A DNA stretch of 25,756 bases from the NCBI GenBank assembly GCA_033557675.1, contig JAWQRM010000245.1, positions 1 through 25,756 on the forward strand. The letters are read 5' to 3'. Made by a program: the position numbers and the translations under genes. Positions 9,701 through 18,313 of this stretch are shown here, one piece after another; the stretch's first letter is position 1, and each line of letters starts with the position of its first letter. A model generated the notes under the pieces. The model was not told the DNA's origin. It did not search any database and worked only from the letters and a program-made list of their open reading frames with translations. This DNA is from Coptodactyla brooksi. Lineage: Eukaryota > Arthropoda > Insecta > Coleoptera > Scarabaeidae.

Positions 9701-11912
9701 CAATAAGAGAAAAACTTTGTAAGAATAGCTATAATCGCAAAATTGTATATTCTATTTTCATAATAAAAGCATATCTACAAAATCAGGGTTTTATTGAATT
9801 TACTAAGTGCAGCTCAAAAATAAATAGTAACGATTATAGCAAAATATTCTTCAACAAGAATGTAAATTATATTTATAATTATTATAATCATTATGATAAA
9901 TGTAAAATTTAGAAAATTGTCCACAAAAAGTGTCCACAATTAATTCCACTTTCACCATTCCATTTTTTTAAATTGGGTATTGAATAGTCAGGATATGGAC
10001 AAATCAGCAATATAAAATGAAACTACTTCGTATAAGATTATGTTTCGAGATCAATTATCTCTTCACCAGATCTTGAACATGTACTGTAAAACAATAAGTA
10101 TTATAATCAACACATCGAAAAAAACAATAGCAAACTTACGTTAAAACAAAGTCAACCAATTTAAAAAACAAACCGATATCATGTATGAACCATCAAATTT
10201 ATTATTTTGCAAATAATAAATTTCACTCCGCAACAAGTATCTAATATGAAGTAGTTTCATTTTATATTGCTGATTGGTCCTGACGATTCAATACTCAATT
10301 GGCGTCTTGGGATCAAAGAAACAATCTCAATTTTTTTTAATGGAATGGTATACTTATTTCATAAAAATTAATAACTTTTCAAAAACATTATTGCCTGCCA
10401 TTAGCAAATAATTAATTTTGATTAAAATTCGTGTTTGAAACGCATTCCAGCTTCAAACCAATGCAAAATTTGATTTGTCACTGCGTTTTTTAGTGTTGTA
10501 CCTAATGTTGTACCAATCTGCGTTGACAATACGTTGTTGTACCTATGAGTTAAAAGGTATTATATCCATTTTAAATATCCCCAGCGGAAAAACTCATTGG
10601 GAGTTAAATCAAGTGATCGTGACCGCCATTTGAGAGCTGCTTATCCACCTGGAAAGGAAACCGAGTCTACCTATTAAGGTAGGGGCAAGTGTTCATTCAG
10701 ATTTCAGCCTTATCTTGTTGGGGGACAATCATTCGCGAGTATGTAAAGGTAGACAACAACCCTGGTAGATATCCGTCGATTAAGTAAGACAAAATGTAAG
10801 ATTAGAAGAACATTACTAGGAATGAGTATTCAGTACAGAGAATGTAGACAATAAAATGAATTAAAGAAGACTAGAAAAATCTACTATGAATTGAACAAAA
10901 CAGTTACATAGTAACTGAAGGTTAGGCTATTGATTTTTCTGTCCGCTTAGCACATGAGCGTATTACTACGTCCCTAAACGCAGGTTCATTTCAGGGGTCA
11001 TGTCTAGTTAAAAAAGTCGAAAAAATCGATTTTTGGGTTTTTCCATATTCTTGAAGTACACCATTGAAGAATGTTTTCTGAAAATTTCATGTTATTTGGA
11101 CAGAAATAGGTTGTGGGATTAATATCTCAAGAACCATTAAAGCAATCGACCTAAAACTTTCTCGCACTTATTCTGTGTCAAGGGCTTGTTCGTGAACGAA
11201 GAGCTTTTTTGTTTTAATGAAAACTTATTTCTATTTAGAAAAAAAAAACGAAAAATTAAAAGCCAAAAAAATTGCAGTTTTCCTTAAAGCTTAGTTCCAT
11301 TTTGTCAAAAATTACTTTTCAAAAAATCCTTCATTCAGAAACAAGATCTTTTTGGTTTTTGATTATCAGATGATTTGACTTTGAGCTTCCGTGTACACTG
11401 CACAACACCTCTAAAAAATCAGCTTTCCATAAAGTGGCCGTAACTTCCTTAATTTACAATATTTTTCAACGAAAAAACTTTTGTATAGTGTTCAATGTAT
11501 GTACTTTTAATATCAATATTTTGTTGTAAGAAAAATAGTTGGAACTTTCTTGCAAAAATCCCTAAAAATCACGTTTTTCTCTTCACCTTGCAAGTAGGCA
11601 TGACCCCTTAACATACCTTCACTTACCAAGATCCTTCTTTGGTAATCGTTCAATACTATCCACAGAACCAATGCTTCTGTTCTCAATTTCATTCTTAGGA
11701 GCGAAAAAACACTTGAATGTGTCCATCTCTCCTTTTACATTTACAAATTCCACATAATCTGTCATTTGATAATCAGAGAATTCTTCTTTTACTTCAGTTT
11801 TTGTTGTGGTTATTTCTTCGTAGACTGCGGGTAGAACATCTACGTTTTTGTTTTCACATTCCTCAACAACGGCATATTCCGGCTTGTCATTCATCGTAAA
11901 ACACTCAGTCAT
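5523..11912 (-). CDS. Zinc-finger protein gene A (four exons, 579 residues)
   Basis: The coding sequence joins 11912-11627, 7111-6992, 6930-6840 and 6765-5523 on the minus strand (286+120+91+1243 = 1740 nt, with one stop at the end). Every intron has GT/AG borders and the split codons agree (phases 1, 1, 2), so the model is self-consistent. The N-terminus (1-95) is acidic and has V-K-E-E (Lys42), a sumoylation-type motif. Residues 140-160 form a C-x2-C-x12-H-x3-C finger. One C2H2 finger lies near 183-203. After a basic linker, eight more C2H2 fingers (about 257-575) form four composite modules. It is probably a nuclear DNA-binding regulator, judging by family; the target is unknown. Intron 1 is 4.5 kb and full of transposon relics. 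The gene is paralogous to gene B (17290-21851). No frameshift or internal stop was found. Confidence 0.85.
6840..6930 (-). CDS. Gene A exon 3: C2HC finger
   Basis: A 91-nt exon lies between acceptor TTTCATTGCAG (AG at 6932-6931) and donor GTAGGT (6839-6834). It encodes V-C-C-F-C-K-M-E and H-V-K-W-C, a C-x2-C-x12-H-x3-C arrangement. The last two bases GG join A from exon 4 to make Gly. Intron 2, between exons 2 and 3, is only 61 nt (6931-6991). Confidence 0.82.
6992..7111 (-). CDS. Gene A exon 2
   Basis: A 120-nt exon with acceptor TTGTGCTCTAG and donor GAAG|GTAATG. It encodes a charged Glu/Lys-rich stretch with E-E-C-L-M-N-H and G-K-C, a possible partial metal site. Copy B has an exon part of the same length and higher cysteine content. 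Phase 1 at both ends matches exons 1 and 3. Confidence 0.82.
7924..8103 (-). other. Conserved intronic open frame, copy A
   Basis: From 8103 to the stop at 7924-7926 the minus strand is open for about 59 codons. It includes H-S-N-S-A-L-L-L, F-R-L-A-E-D-V, C-S-D-N-Q-S-C-Q-V and L-T-T-K-K-Q-H. The matching segment of copy B (19225-19410) is also open, and the two differ by two separate 3-nt indels that keep the frame. The A frame has a stop immediately upstream and no ATG at its start. It lies inside intron 1, and I see no splice sites that clearly tie it to the gene. It could be a missed or alternative exon, or an old repeat fragment. Confidence 0.35.
8400..9321. other. A-rich intron sequence without identifiable features
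   Basis: Purine/A-rich DNA, part of intron 1 of gene A, absent from the copy B intron. I saw no coding or repeat structure beyond low complexity. Confidence 0.5.
9322..9912 (+). pseudogene. Tc1-like transposase N-terminal fragment
   Basis: The 196-codon frame starts with a Lys-rich stretch. It then shows L-K-M-L-C-E-E-G-Y-I-Y-E-E-I-A-K-R-L-G, like the first helix-turn-helix of Tc1-family transposases (V-x-L-x-x-x-G-x-x-x-x-E-I-A-x-x-L-G). Next come a Lys/Pro-rich linker and L-T-K-Q-D-E-P-R-I-S-H-L-A-L with S-A-K-D-I-N, the second paired-like helix-turn-helix. No DDE catalytic motifs follow, and the last ~60 residues are low-complexity. It is inserted in intron 1 of gene A, on the opposite strand, and is absent from copy B. 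It cannot encode an active enzyme alone. Confidence 0.6.
9957..10349. mobile_element. MITE-like element with long inverted repeats
   Basis: A segment reading ATTGAATAGTCAGG, then AATCAGCAATATAAAATGAA and ACTACTTC (about 9975-10035) recurs in reverse complement at about 10246-10300 with few changes. CCATTCCATT at the outer left (9957) also matches ATGGAATGG at the outer right (10341-10349), so the element is probably about 390 bp. No target duplication could be set with confidence. The loop holds no coding frame. Confidence 0.65.
10385..10790 (-). pseudogene. mariner/Tc-type (DDE_3) transposase C-terminal fragment
   Basis: The minus strand contains W-R-S-R-S-L-D-L-T-P-N-E-F-F-R-W-G-Y-L-K (about 10640-10570), which is the W-P-P-R-S-P-D-L-T-P-x-D-F-F-L-W-G-x-L-K block holding the last catalytic Asp of mariner-like transposases. 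Upstream, broken frames read V-P-Q-Q-D and M-N-T-C-P, matching Q-Q-D-G-A-P-P-H and L-N-E-H of the family. Downstream, N-N-V-L and W-F-E-A-G-M-R-F-K-H-E-F resemble the final helix. Stops and frameshifts make it inactive. It lies in intron 1 of gene A and is absent from copy B. Confidence 0.65.
10993..11608. mobile_element. TIR element next to exon 1 of gene A
   Basis: The left end is AGGGGTCATGTCTAG and the right end is the inverted form, GTAGGCATGACCCCT (11594-11608). The interior is AT-rich with A/T-tract symmetry (AAAAAATCGATTTTT) and no coding frame. The same element, similarly placed, is in gene B (20920-21541), so it inserted before the duplication. Its right end is 12 nt from the exon-1 donor motif. 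The ends do not give an unambiguous target duplication; a right-side TTAA is present but the left side reads TTTC. Confidence 0.6.
11627..11912 (-). CDS. Gene A exon 1: acidic N-terminus
   Basis: The ATG at 11912 is preceded by CAACA and is conserved in copy B. The exon ends CTTG|GTAAGTG (donor 11626-11621). The product is rich in Glu, Asp and Thr, with E-E-I-T-T-T-K-T-E-V-K-E-E conserved between the copies. No zinc finger lies in this exon. Confidence 0.85.
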
Positions 11913-12165
11913 TGTTGATGTTATTTATGTGCAACTTTATATATAGTAGGTTCTTGTAAAACCTATGTTCACATAAAATTAATAAACTTCCTAGTAGTGC
12001 TACTAGTGGTGAATTTTAGGATGAAATGTTTCGTTCCCAAGAACCTAAAGCCAAAAACCAGCGTACCTTTACATAACTCACGTTAGCCTTCGAGATGAAA
12101 ATTAAGGTTATGTGTTTTGCGTATAGACGTAGCAAGTGTTGCCAATCTAGTGTAATATTTGTTTG
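11913..12165 (-). promoter_or_regulatory. Upstream region of gene A, duplicated in gene B
   Basis: About 250 nt upstream of the ATG aligns with 21852-22085 upstream of gene B, including TGTTGATGTT next to the ATG, GCAACTTTATATATAGTAGG, and AGATTAAGGTTATGT-like and GTATAGACGT blocks. The transcription start is not known. TATATATAG is a candidate TATA-like stretch, but it lies close to the ATG. Confidence 0.45.
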
Positions 12166-12364
12166 ACGAGGACTTAGTTTATATTCTAAGTCGATGTTTC
12201 ATCGTTTGCGCTATTTTCAAAACTGTTGTCATTTAACGTTGTTGTGTCTTATATGTATAACGAGCGTTTCAAAAAATTTCCATTTGCGATAAACTATGTA
12301 AAGGAAATCACGTCTGTAATTGACAGATCTATCATTACTGTTTATTATTTTGACAGATGTCAAA

Positions 12365-12634
12365 TCATAAATTTATTGACAAAGTTAGTATTGTTGTTAG
12401 TTTATTCTTTGCATAATGGTTTTCAATCAAATTCACAAAGCATTCATGGTAGAAACGTATGTATGTTAGTTTGTTTTCTTTCTTGCTGATATTGAGGTCC
12501 AAGTAATTTATACTATTATTTTGCTCTATCTCAAATGTGAACTGTATGTTCTTGTATTTTTTATTGATGTGGTTTAATATATTGGTGATGCATATTATGT
12601 CATCTACGTATCTAAACAAGGCTTTTACGTACAT
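12365..12634 (-). pseudogene. Penelope-like element reverse transcriptase fragment
   Basis: The 89-codon frame reads F-R-Y-V-D-D-I-I-C-I, with the catalytic Asp-Asp of reverse transcriptase, then I-Q-F-T-F-E-I-E, N-N-S-I-N-Y-L-D-L-N-I and L-T-Y. A YVDD box followed about 40 residues later by N-x-I-N-F-L-D-L-T-I is characteristic of Penelope-like elements. Only the palm C-terminal part remains. The upstream finger/palm and the GIY-YIG endonuclease are not recognisable. It lies between the two zinc-finger genes, just upstream of gene A's promoter region. Confidence 0.72.
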
Positions 12635-13454
12635 AAATTACCATTGATACTTCATACGTGATGTTTTTTATGGCTTCTAAAATCGTAAAATTACTGTCAG
12701 GTACCTACATCACATCGAAATATTTCTCAAATAATAAGGGTTGAATGTCGAGTTAACTCCATAATCCGTGGCTTATAGACTGAACTTTGTGTTGACAGGG
12801 AGAAAAAGAACATTAATATTTCGTTAAACAGTAGGTCTCAACATTGGGCCCAAAACATTTGGCAAACCATGCTGTATGCAGATAAGTTGTCATCCAAGCT
12901 GTTATTCCACTTGTAGAAGAAGGGTGAAGTAGATCTTTTGTAATTGTTAGGTGCTCTGGAATTTTAAGAATGGTAAAATTGGTTTGATAACCGATTTGAA
13001 AACAATAGCAATGAAGAATGCTGGCATCAACAACCAAAGATTTAATCATTTTATTATTGCAAATATATCCTCAATTGTATTATTAAACCCGATTGTAATA
13101 TTAAAGTGATTGTAGTTTAATATATTTTGTGTTACTTACCTTCATGTTATTTTTCTTATTCTTATTATTTTTCATCACTACACAGTAAGAAGGTGATTAA
13201 AATAAACTCAAGGTATGAATATTGAAAAAAAACAAATTGTGTTTACATAATATTCATTTTATACCTGTATTCAGATAGTATTTATTAAATTCCTGTAGCG
13301 CTACTGTTTACAATTATGCCAGTTGCATCAAAATAATCTTGAGTATTTGTAGATGGAATCTGGAACATTCTGCCAACATGCTAGATTAGCTTTTATCGCA
13401 CTATATACACCAGTTGTCAAGATCTAAATTTCTGTGAATGCCGATGATTCCATT
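12635..13454. other. Unassigned stretch between Penelope-like and LINE fragments
   Basis: A 78-codon minus frame (13049-12813) shows no domain I recognise. The rest is AT-rich without clear repeats. Confidence 0.4.
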
Positions 13455-14816
13455 TAGGATGAAGAAGCAGCTGACTTATTTAACAGATATTATATAGAAG
13501 CATTACATAAAATAATACCTATAGCCAATAATGTAAATTGTATCGCACCTAAGATAATGCAGGAAATTTTCACACTAATAAGCATCGCGGAGGAAGAAAT
13601 CAAACGGATCATCCAAGAGTTACCCAACAAAAGGAGGAGTGGTGACTGCAGATCAATTTGCAACGTTCTCTAAAATTCTGGAAAAATTAGTAAAAAGCAG
13701 AATAACAAAATTCAGAAAAAAAATTAACATTAGAATAACAACTGTTGACGCTCTTGACGCCATTGAATATGATAAGCTGGAAAGTTCATTGGAAGATGCT
13801 GGCATTTGAGAGCATGGATTGCTGTGGATCAATCTTTCCTACAAAATAGGAAGCAGTACACTACTGTTAATGGTAAAGATAGTATTACAAGAATGATCAA
13901 GATGAGTACCACAAGGTTTGACACTATCATTGCTACTCTTCATCATTTTTATTAATGATTTTGGTTTCTTAATTTCCAAGGTAACTCACGTTGTTCGCAG
14001 ATGATACGACACTACTATATGTATAGTGTAGAAAATTCAGAAGACCTATATGAGCAGATGGACCGGGATCTGAACATGATGAAGGAGTGTATTCTGATTT
14101 CAATTAAATGTATCAAAGGTAATACTCTACAAAAATCTGCAACTTCCCCACGACTTTGAACACAGCAAACAAACAACTTTTCTGGGAATAAAGATGAATG
14201 AGAAATAAGCAAATGTTGTATTTCTAAAATATCCAGTCATCTGACATATGTGCCAATAATTTGGGGATAAATAAGTACAGACGATTTAAGCATTGTAAAA
14301 GTTGCTTAAAATAAAGCAATCAAGGTGCTTTATAATTTACATAGTAGAACATCAACCAACAAATTATCCAAGGATTATAACATCACTCCGGTTGAACAAA
14401 TTATAATGTTTTATCGTATTCTTTTCATACATGAAATCGCTAAAGGCACAAGCAGATCTGTCGCAGAATTATTAATCAACTCGGACATTCATGAACATCA
14501 AACAAGGAGAGCCAACTACCTACCTCAATCAAAGGTACCCAGCACAAGATTTGGGACAAATACAGCATTATACAGGGGCATCCTGGAGTACAACAATCTG
14601 CCAGCTCGTATAGGAGTAATCTGTGATACAAAAAAATTCAAAAAACTATTAAAACGCATTATAATGAAATTGTGATACAAAATGTGATTTTATATTTAGT
14701 CTTCTTGTGATTTACAATGTATATTTTATTATACTCATCATACATACATTGTTATTTGCTGCATTTACTGTATTGTTATTACTCTTTGAGGACTTCTAAT
14801 AAATAAATAAATATAA
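13455..14816 (+). mobile_element. Non-LTR retrotransposon (jockey/CR1-like) 3' part, degenerate
   Basis: Broken frames run D-E-E-A-A-D-L-F-N-R-Y-Y and E-E-E-I-K-R-I-I-Q-E-L-P-N-K-R (start of the RT domain, 13455-13640), Y-T-T-V-N-G-K and M-D-R-D-L-N-M-M (13855-14085). An open 116-codon frame (14325-14675) then reads L-H-S-R-T-S-T-N-K-L, H-E-H-Q-T-R-R-A and L-P-A-R-I, the usual C-terminus of these RT proteins. The element ends with TAATAAATAAATAAAT (about 14797-14812), a 3' tail of the TAAA-repeat kind. Catalytic motifs are disrupted and the 5' end is missing, so it is dead. No target-site duplication was identified. Confidence 0.75.
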
Positions 14817-14975
14817 TTACACCTCTCAAAACCGCATAGCATTCTCCAACAAACTCAACATTAGCATTGTACAGCAAATCGCAAAATAATTTTTGTTGTT
14901 CATATTGTGCAAAATTGAGGGGGTATATTAGTTTATGCCCGTGAAAGATAGGAGAACGTGCATGTCTCGGGTCAT

Positions 14976-15050
14976 GTAAACAAAAGCACGTTGTGGCAAA
15001 AACTTTGTCAAACCGTTGGCAAAGTTTTTGCCACAACGCTTTTTGTTTAT
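14976..15050. repeat. Long near-perfect hairpin
   Basis: CGTTGTGGCAAAAACTTTG (14989-15007) is followed 12 nt later by its exact reverse complement (15020-15038). Pairing continues outward with a two-base slip through TAAACAAAAG on the left and CTTTTTGTTTA on the right. Two overlapping minus-strand open frames cross it (15036-14779 and 15110-14928), neither with a recognised domain. Confidence 0.85.
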
Positions 15051-17040
15051 TGCGATACTGCTGTTGAACTGGACAACTGATTGCAGAGGATTTAAAATAC
15101 TTGTGTTCATTATATTTATAACCTAAGCAAAATGATTTATTAACCTTGGTCTATTAACTTTCCAAAAGGAAAGAAAATTTCAGACATTAATGGTTCTACG
15201 TAAAATACTACACACGATTATACATTCATGCCTAAACAGTTAATTGTCAGTCAGTTGAATGACTTTCTAATTATGGCTTACATGCTTGTTTCTAATGATA
15301 TCTTATTCTATTCATAACCATGCACCGATCTACCACATATCGTTACCCCTTCCTTATTAATTCTGTTGCTTTGCGAAACACGTTACTACTAGAAATAGGC
15401 TCATATGCAAGTGAACAACCATTCAAGCGAATACTCTTACGTCACAATTTGGAAGCACACAGAACTTGTTAATTCTGTATTTACTGCTACAACCTTTTTC
15501 TTTCATCTTCTTTAAGTTTATGATTGGAATTTTACTAAACATTGTTTTATTTTATATGCGCATTATATTTTATTATTATATATATATATATATATATATA
15601 TATCATTGTCTTTTTACAATTCTGGGCTGCAATTATCAATGTTAATTACAGGATTGGTCAGTAGATTGCCACTTGGGCGATAAATTAATCTTTTTTCATG
15701 TTATTCATTGCATAAGTACTTAAAATGTTGTGCTGCCAATAAATAAATGTATTATTATTTATCCTGTAACCCAAATCAGCTGGGTGAAAACTCCCATCAA
15801 GTTAACACCCTCACCACAAAACCATTGCCTTGCTTTTCCTTACGCCTGTTCAAAATATTTACCATTAAATTTAAAATAATTTAAATCCACACAAAGTTAA
15901 CGTGCTCTTTAATCTCTTCCTTTTCAAAGTTGTTTTTAACTGTAAAGTGTTTTAAGAATATTTAATGTATCTTCAAAGGGCACATCACAAAATAACGTGA
16001 TTATATGAATTGAAACTCTCGTATTATCTCTTGGTCTTAAGTTTAATATTAGTTATAAAGTTCATTGTTTTTAATTCAAGTTAATTACAATGTAATTAAG
16101 CTTATGGTTTAACCATTTAGAAATTCGGACCTTTCGGAATTAAATCTGACACAGTGGAGTGGATGCTTCCATTTGATTTACGAATTTTGTAAAGTCATAG
16201 TCTATAGGTAACGTGGGGTTAACAGTATTTTGTTTAAATAAAGAACACTGTTTATTTTATAATTTTATTTCAGATATTTTGTTTAACTTATACATACGGG
16301 TCTATAAATAAAAATAAACTTAGAGTCTGTATTCGCCTCCAAAACCATATGAACTGCTGGTAATATTCCTGATGGAGTTTTAAGAGCTTTCTCTTATGTG
16401 ATATGAAAGGTAGTTATTTTGCCTTCCATAATTAGCATAGTTCATGGGTCGTTCATAAGCGCTAAGTTCACAATATGGATACCCTTGAAGTCAGTAATGT
16501 GGTGAACACATTTGAGGTTTTGTACACAAGTGAAGGCCTATTTTATGAAGATTCTACTAGTATCCTGCTTGTTTTGTATTAAACGTCATCCATTTTTTTA
16601 AGTCACAGCATTAACAAAAACAAGGGGATTTGTTTTTATTTATGACACACTTTGCCCTTAAAGTTAAACAGTAAATAGTTTGTAAGGCTGGCATGTTTTC
16701 AGACACTTGATGGTGGTTGTGATAAAGCATGTTTTCGCCTATTGCTCTGTGACAATTTGCACAGATCAGTTTGTAAAAGTGTGTGTGATATTTGTATTTG
16801 TATGTTTACCTTTCCTTGCAGGTCATTATTCAGGTATGCCTTTACAAAACCTATCCCAAAGACAATTACGCAACCCTTCAGTCACAAGTCAGCTCAGATG
16901 CAGTAGATTGGAACACAAACTACTTTTACAAAACACAAACAGGGAGCAAACAGTTGTACAACTGATCGCACTACTAAAAATTGACTGCTTTACAACTCTT
17001 TGCATTTGAATGTGTTTTGTGACGGTTAATTTATAAGCAG
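15051..17040. other. AT-rich region between the duplicated units
   Basis: No gene was found here. It contains a TA microsatellite (15577-15603) and a second CCAATAAATAAATG tail-like motif (about 15737) that might mark another retroelement 3' end. A 100-codon plus frame at 16707-17009 lacks any recognisable domain and starts in low-complexity Val-rich sequence. Confidence 0.45.
15577..15603. repeat. (TA)n microsatellite
   Basis: About 13 uninterrupted TA units. Confidence 0.95.
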
Positions 17041-17289
17041 ATGAATATTTGTAAGTTACTCATTAGTTCGTTTTCCATGCTTACTTAATATATGTCTTTT
17101 TAGGTGATATTTCCAGTTAGTTAGCATATTTGCACGTATTACACTCATAGGATTTTCTCTTATTAGAACTGGCTAATTGTGGACATTTACAATTCTTGTA
17201 CTTCTTGTGCATTTAAATGATTTTTTCATTTGAGTGAATGAGAAGGTGTTTCGTGAGAGCGAATTTATAAAAGGTACGTTTATTTAACA
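17041..17289 (-). pseudogene. Decayed zinc-finger module downstream of gene B
   Basis: Past the gene B stop, the minus strand reads T-F-Y-K-F-A-L-T-K-H-L-L-I-H-S-N-E-K in one frame, then K-N-C-K-C-P-Q-L-A-S-S-N-K-R-K and C-N-T-C-K-Y-A in shifted frames, ending with H-I-L-S-K-H-G-K. Fingers and linker are easily recognised but are broken by small indels and stops. It is less decayed than the equivalent region of gene A. Confidence 0.75.
17279..17284 (-). promoter_or_regulatory. Candidate polyadenylation signal for gene B
   Basis: On the minus strand AATAAA lies about 6 nt after the gene B stop codon (17290-17292). If used, it would give a very short 3' UTR and leave the decayed module out of the mRNA. 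Copy A has no AATAAA at this place. Confidence 0.35.
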
Positions 17290-18313
17290 TTAGTACGTTT
17301 TCTGTGCATTACTGTGATTAAATAATATATGCCGTTTTAGACTGTCGCTCCAGTTAGATGCAAATTCACATGTATCACACTCACAAGATTTTTCCTTATT
17401 AGAAGTATCTAATTGTAGGCATTTACAATTCTTGTATGGGCATTTAAATGATTTTTCATTTGAGTGAATGAGAAGGTGTCTCGTGAGAGCGGATTTATAA
17501 AATGTTGAATATTTGCAAGTTGTGCACTTGTGGCTTTTTGGTGCTTTACTGTGCTTACTTGATATATGCTCGTTTAGGTGTTGTTTCCAGTTAGTTGTAA
17601 ATTCACATGTATCACACTCACAAGATTTTCCCTTATTAGAAGTATCTAATTGCAGGCATTTACAATTCTTGTACGTGCATTTGAATGATTTTTCATTTGA
17701 GTGAATGAGAAGGTGTCTCGTGAAATTAGATTTATGAAAGGTTGAGTATTTACAAGTTGTGCATTGGTAGCTTTTCGATACAATACTGTGCTTACTTAAT
17801 ATATGCTCTGTTAGGCGGTCTTTTCGGTACGTTGCAAATTCACATGTATCGCACTCACAAGATTTTCCCTTATTAGAAGTATCAAATTCTGGGCACGTAC
17901 AATTCTTGTATATGCACTTAAATTGTTTATAATATAAGTGAATGCGAACATGTTTTACCAGGTATTTCTTATTAATAGTTGAATATTGGCAAGTTGCGCA
18001 CTTGTAGCGTTTCTCTGCAGGACTGTGTTCTGTTAACGTATGTCTTTTTGGAACAGTATTGTTCGCAATTTTAGCTGTTTTTGTTAGCATTTTAATTGTC
18101 TTTTCTGCTTTATGGGCAGAGATTTTAATATGGTTCTTGAAAACGCCTTTTTTCTTAAGTGTCAATCTGCAAGCTTCAGGCTTCAACTTCTTTTTATTGC
18201 TATGAACTAAACTATGGGGTTTTAAGTGTACCCTCCTCTTTGTAGTGAAACAACACTTCCTACACTTAAATATTTTCTGCTTTTTTACATCAACTGCTTC
18301 TTCTTTATTTGGT
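17290..18313 (-). CDS. Gene B last exon: C2H2 finger plus three composite zinc-finger modules
   Basis: Acceptor TTGTTCATTCTAG is the same as in copy A. It encodes F-K-C-R-K-C with H-x3-H, then three modules of the form Y-x-C-x-T-C-x-Y-S-T, F-K-C-x-Y-K-N-C-x-C, C-E-C-D-T-C-E-F. The second and third modules are nearly identical to each other, which suggests recent module turnover or homogenisation. DNA-contact positions within the helices (for example H-K-S-N-F versus Y-K-S-A-L) still differ. Confidence 0.88.

Noticed and set aside
11717..11899. Plus-strand frame opposite exon 1 of gene A (and 21572-21832 in gene B)
   Set aside because: Mirror image of the conserved minus-strand exon, whose splice phases and codon-level conservation favour the minus strand.
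16707..17009. 100-codon plus-strand frame
   Set aside because: Val/Ile-rich start from low-complexity DNA and no motif. Its T-rich first half could be mistaken for a signal peptide.
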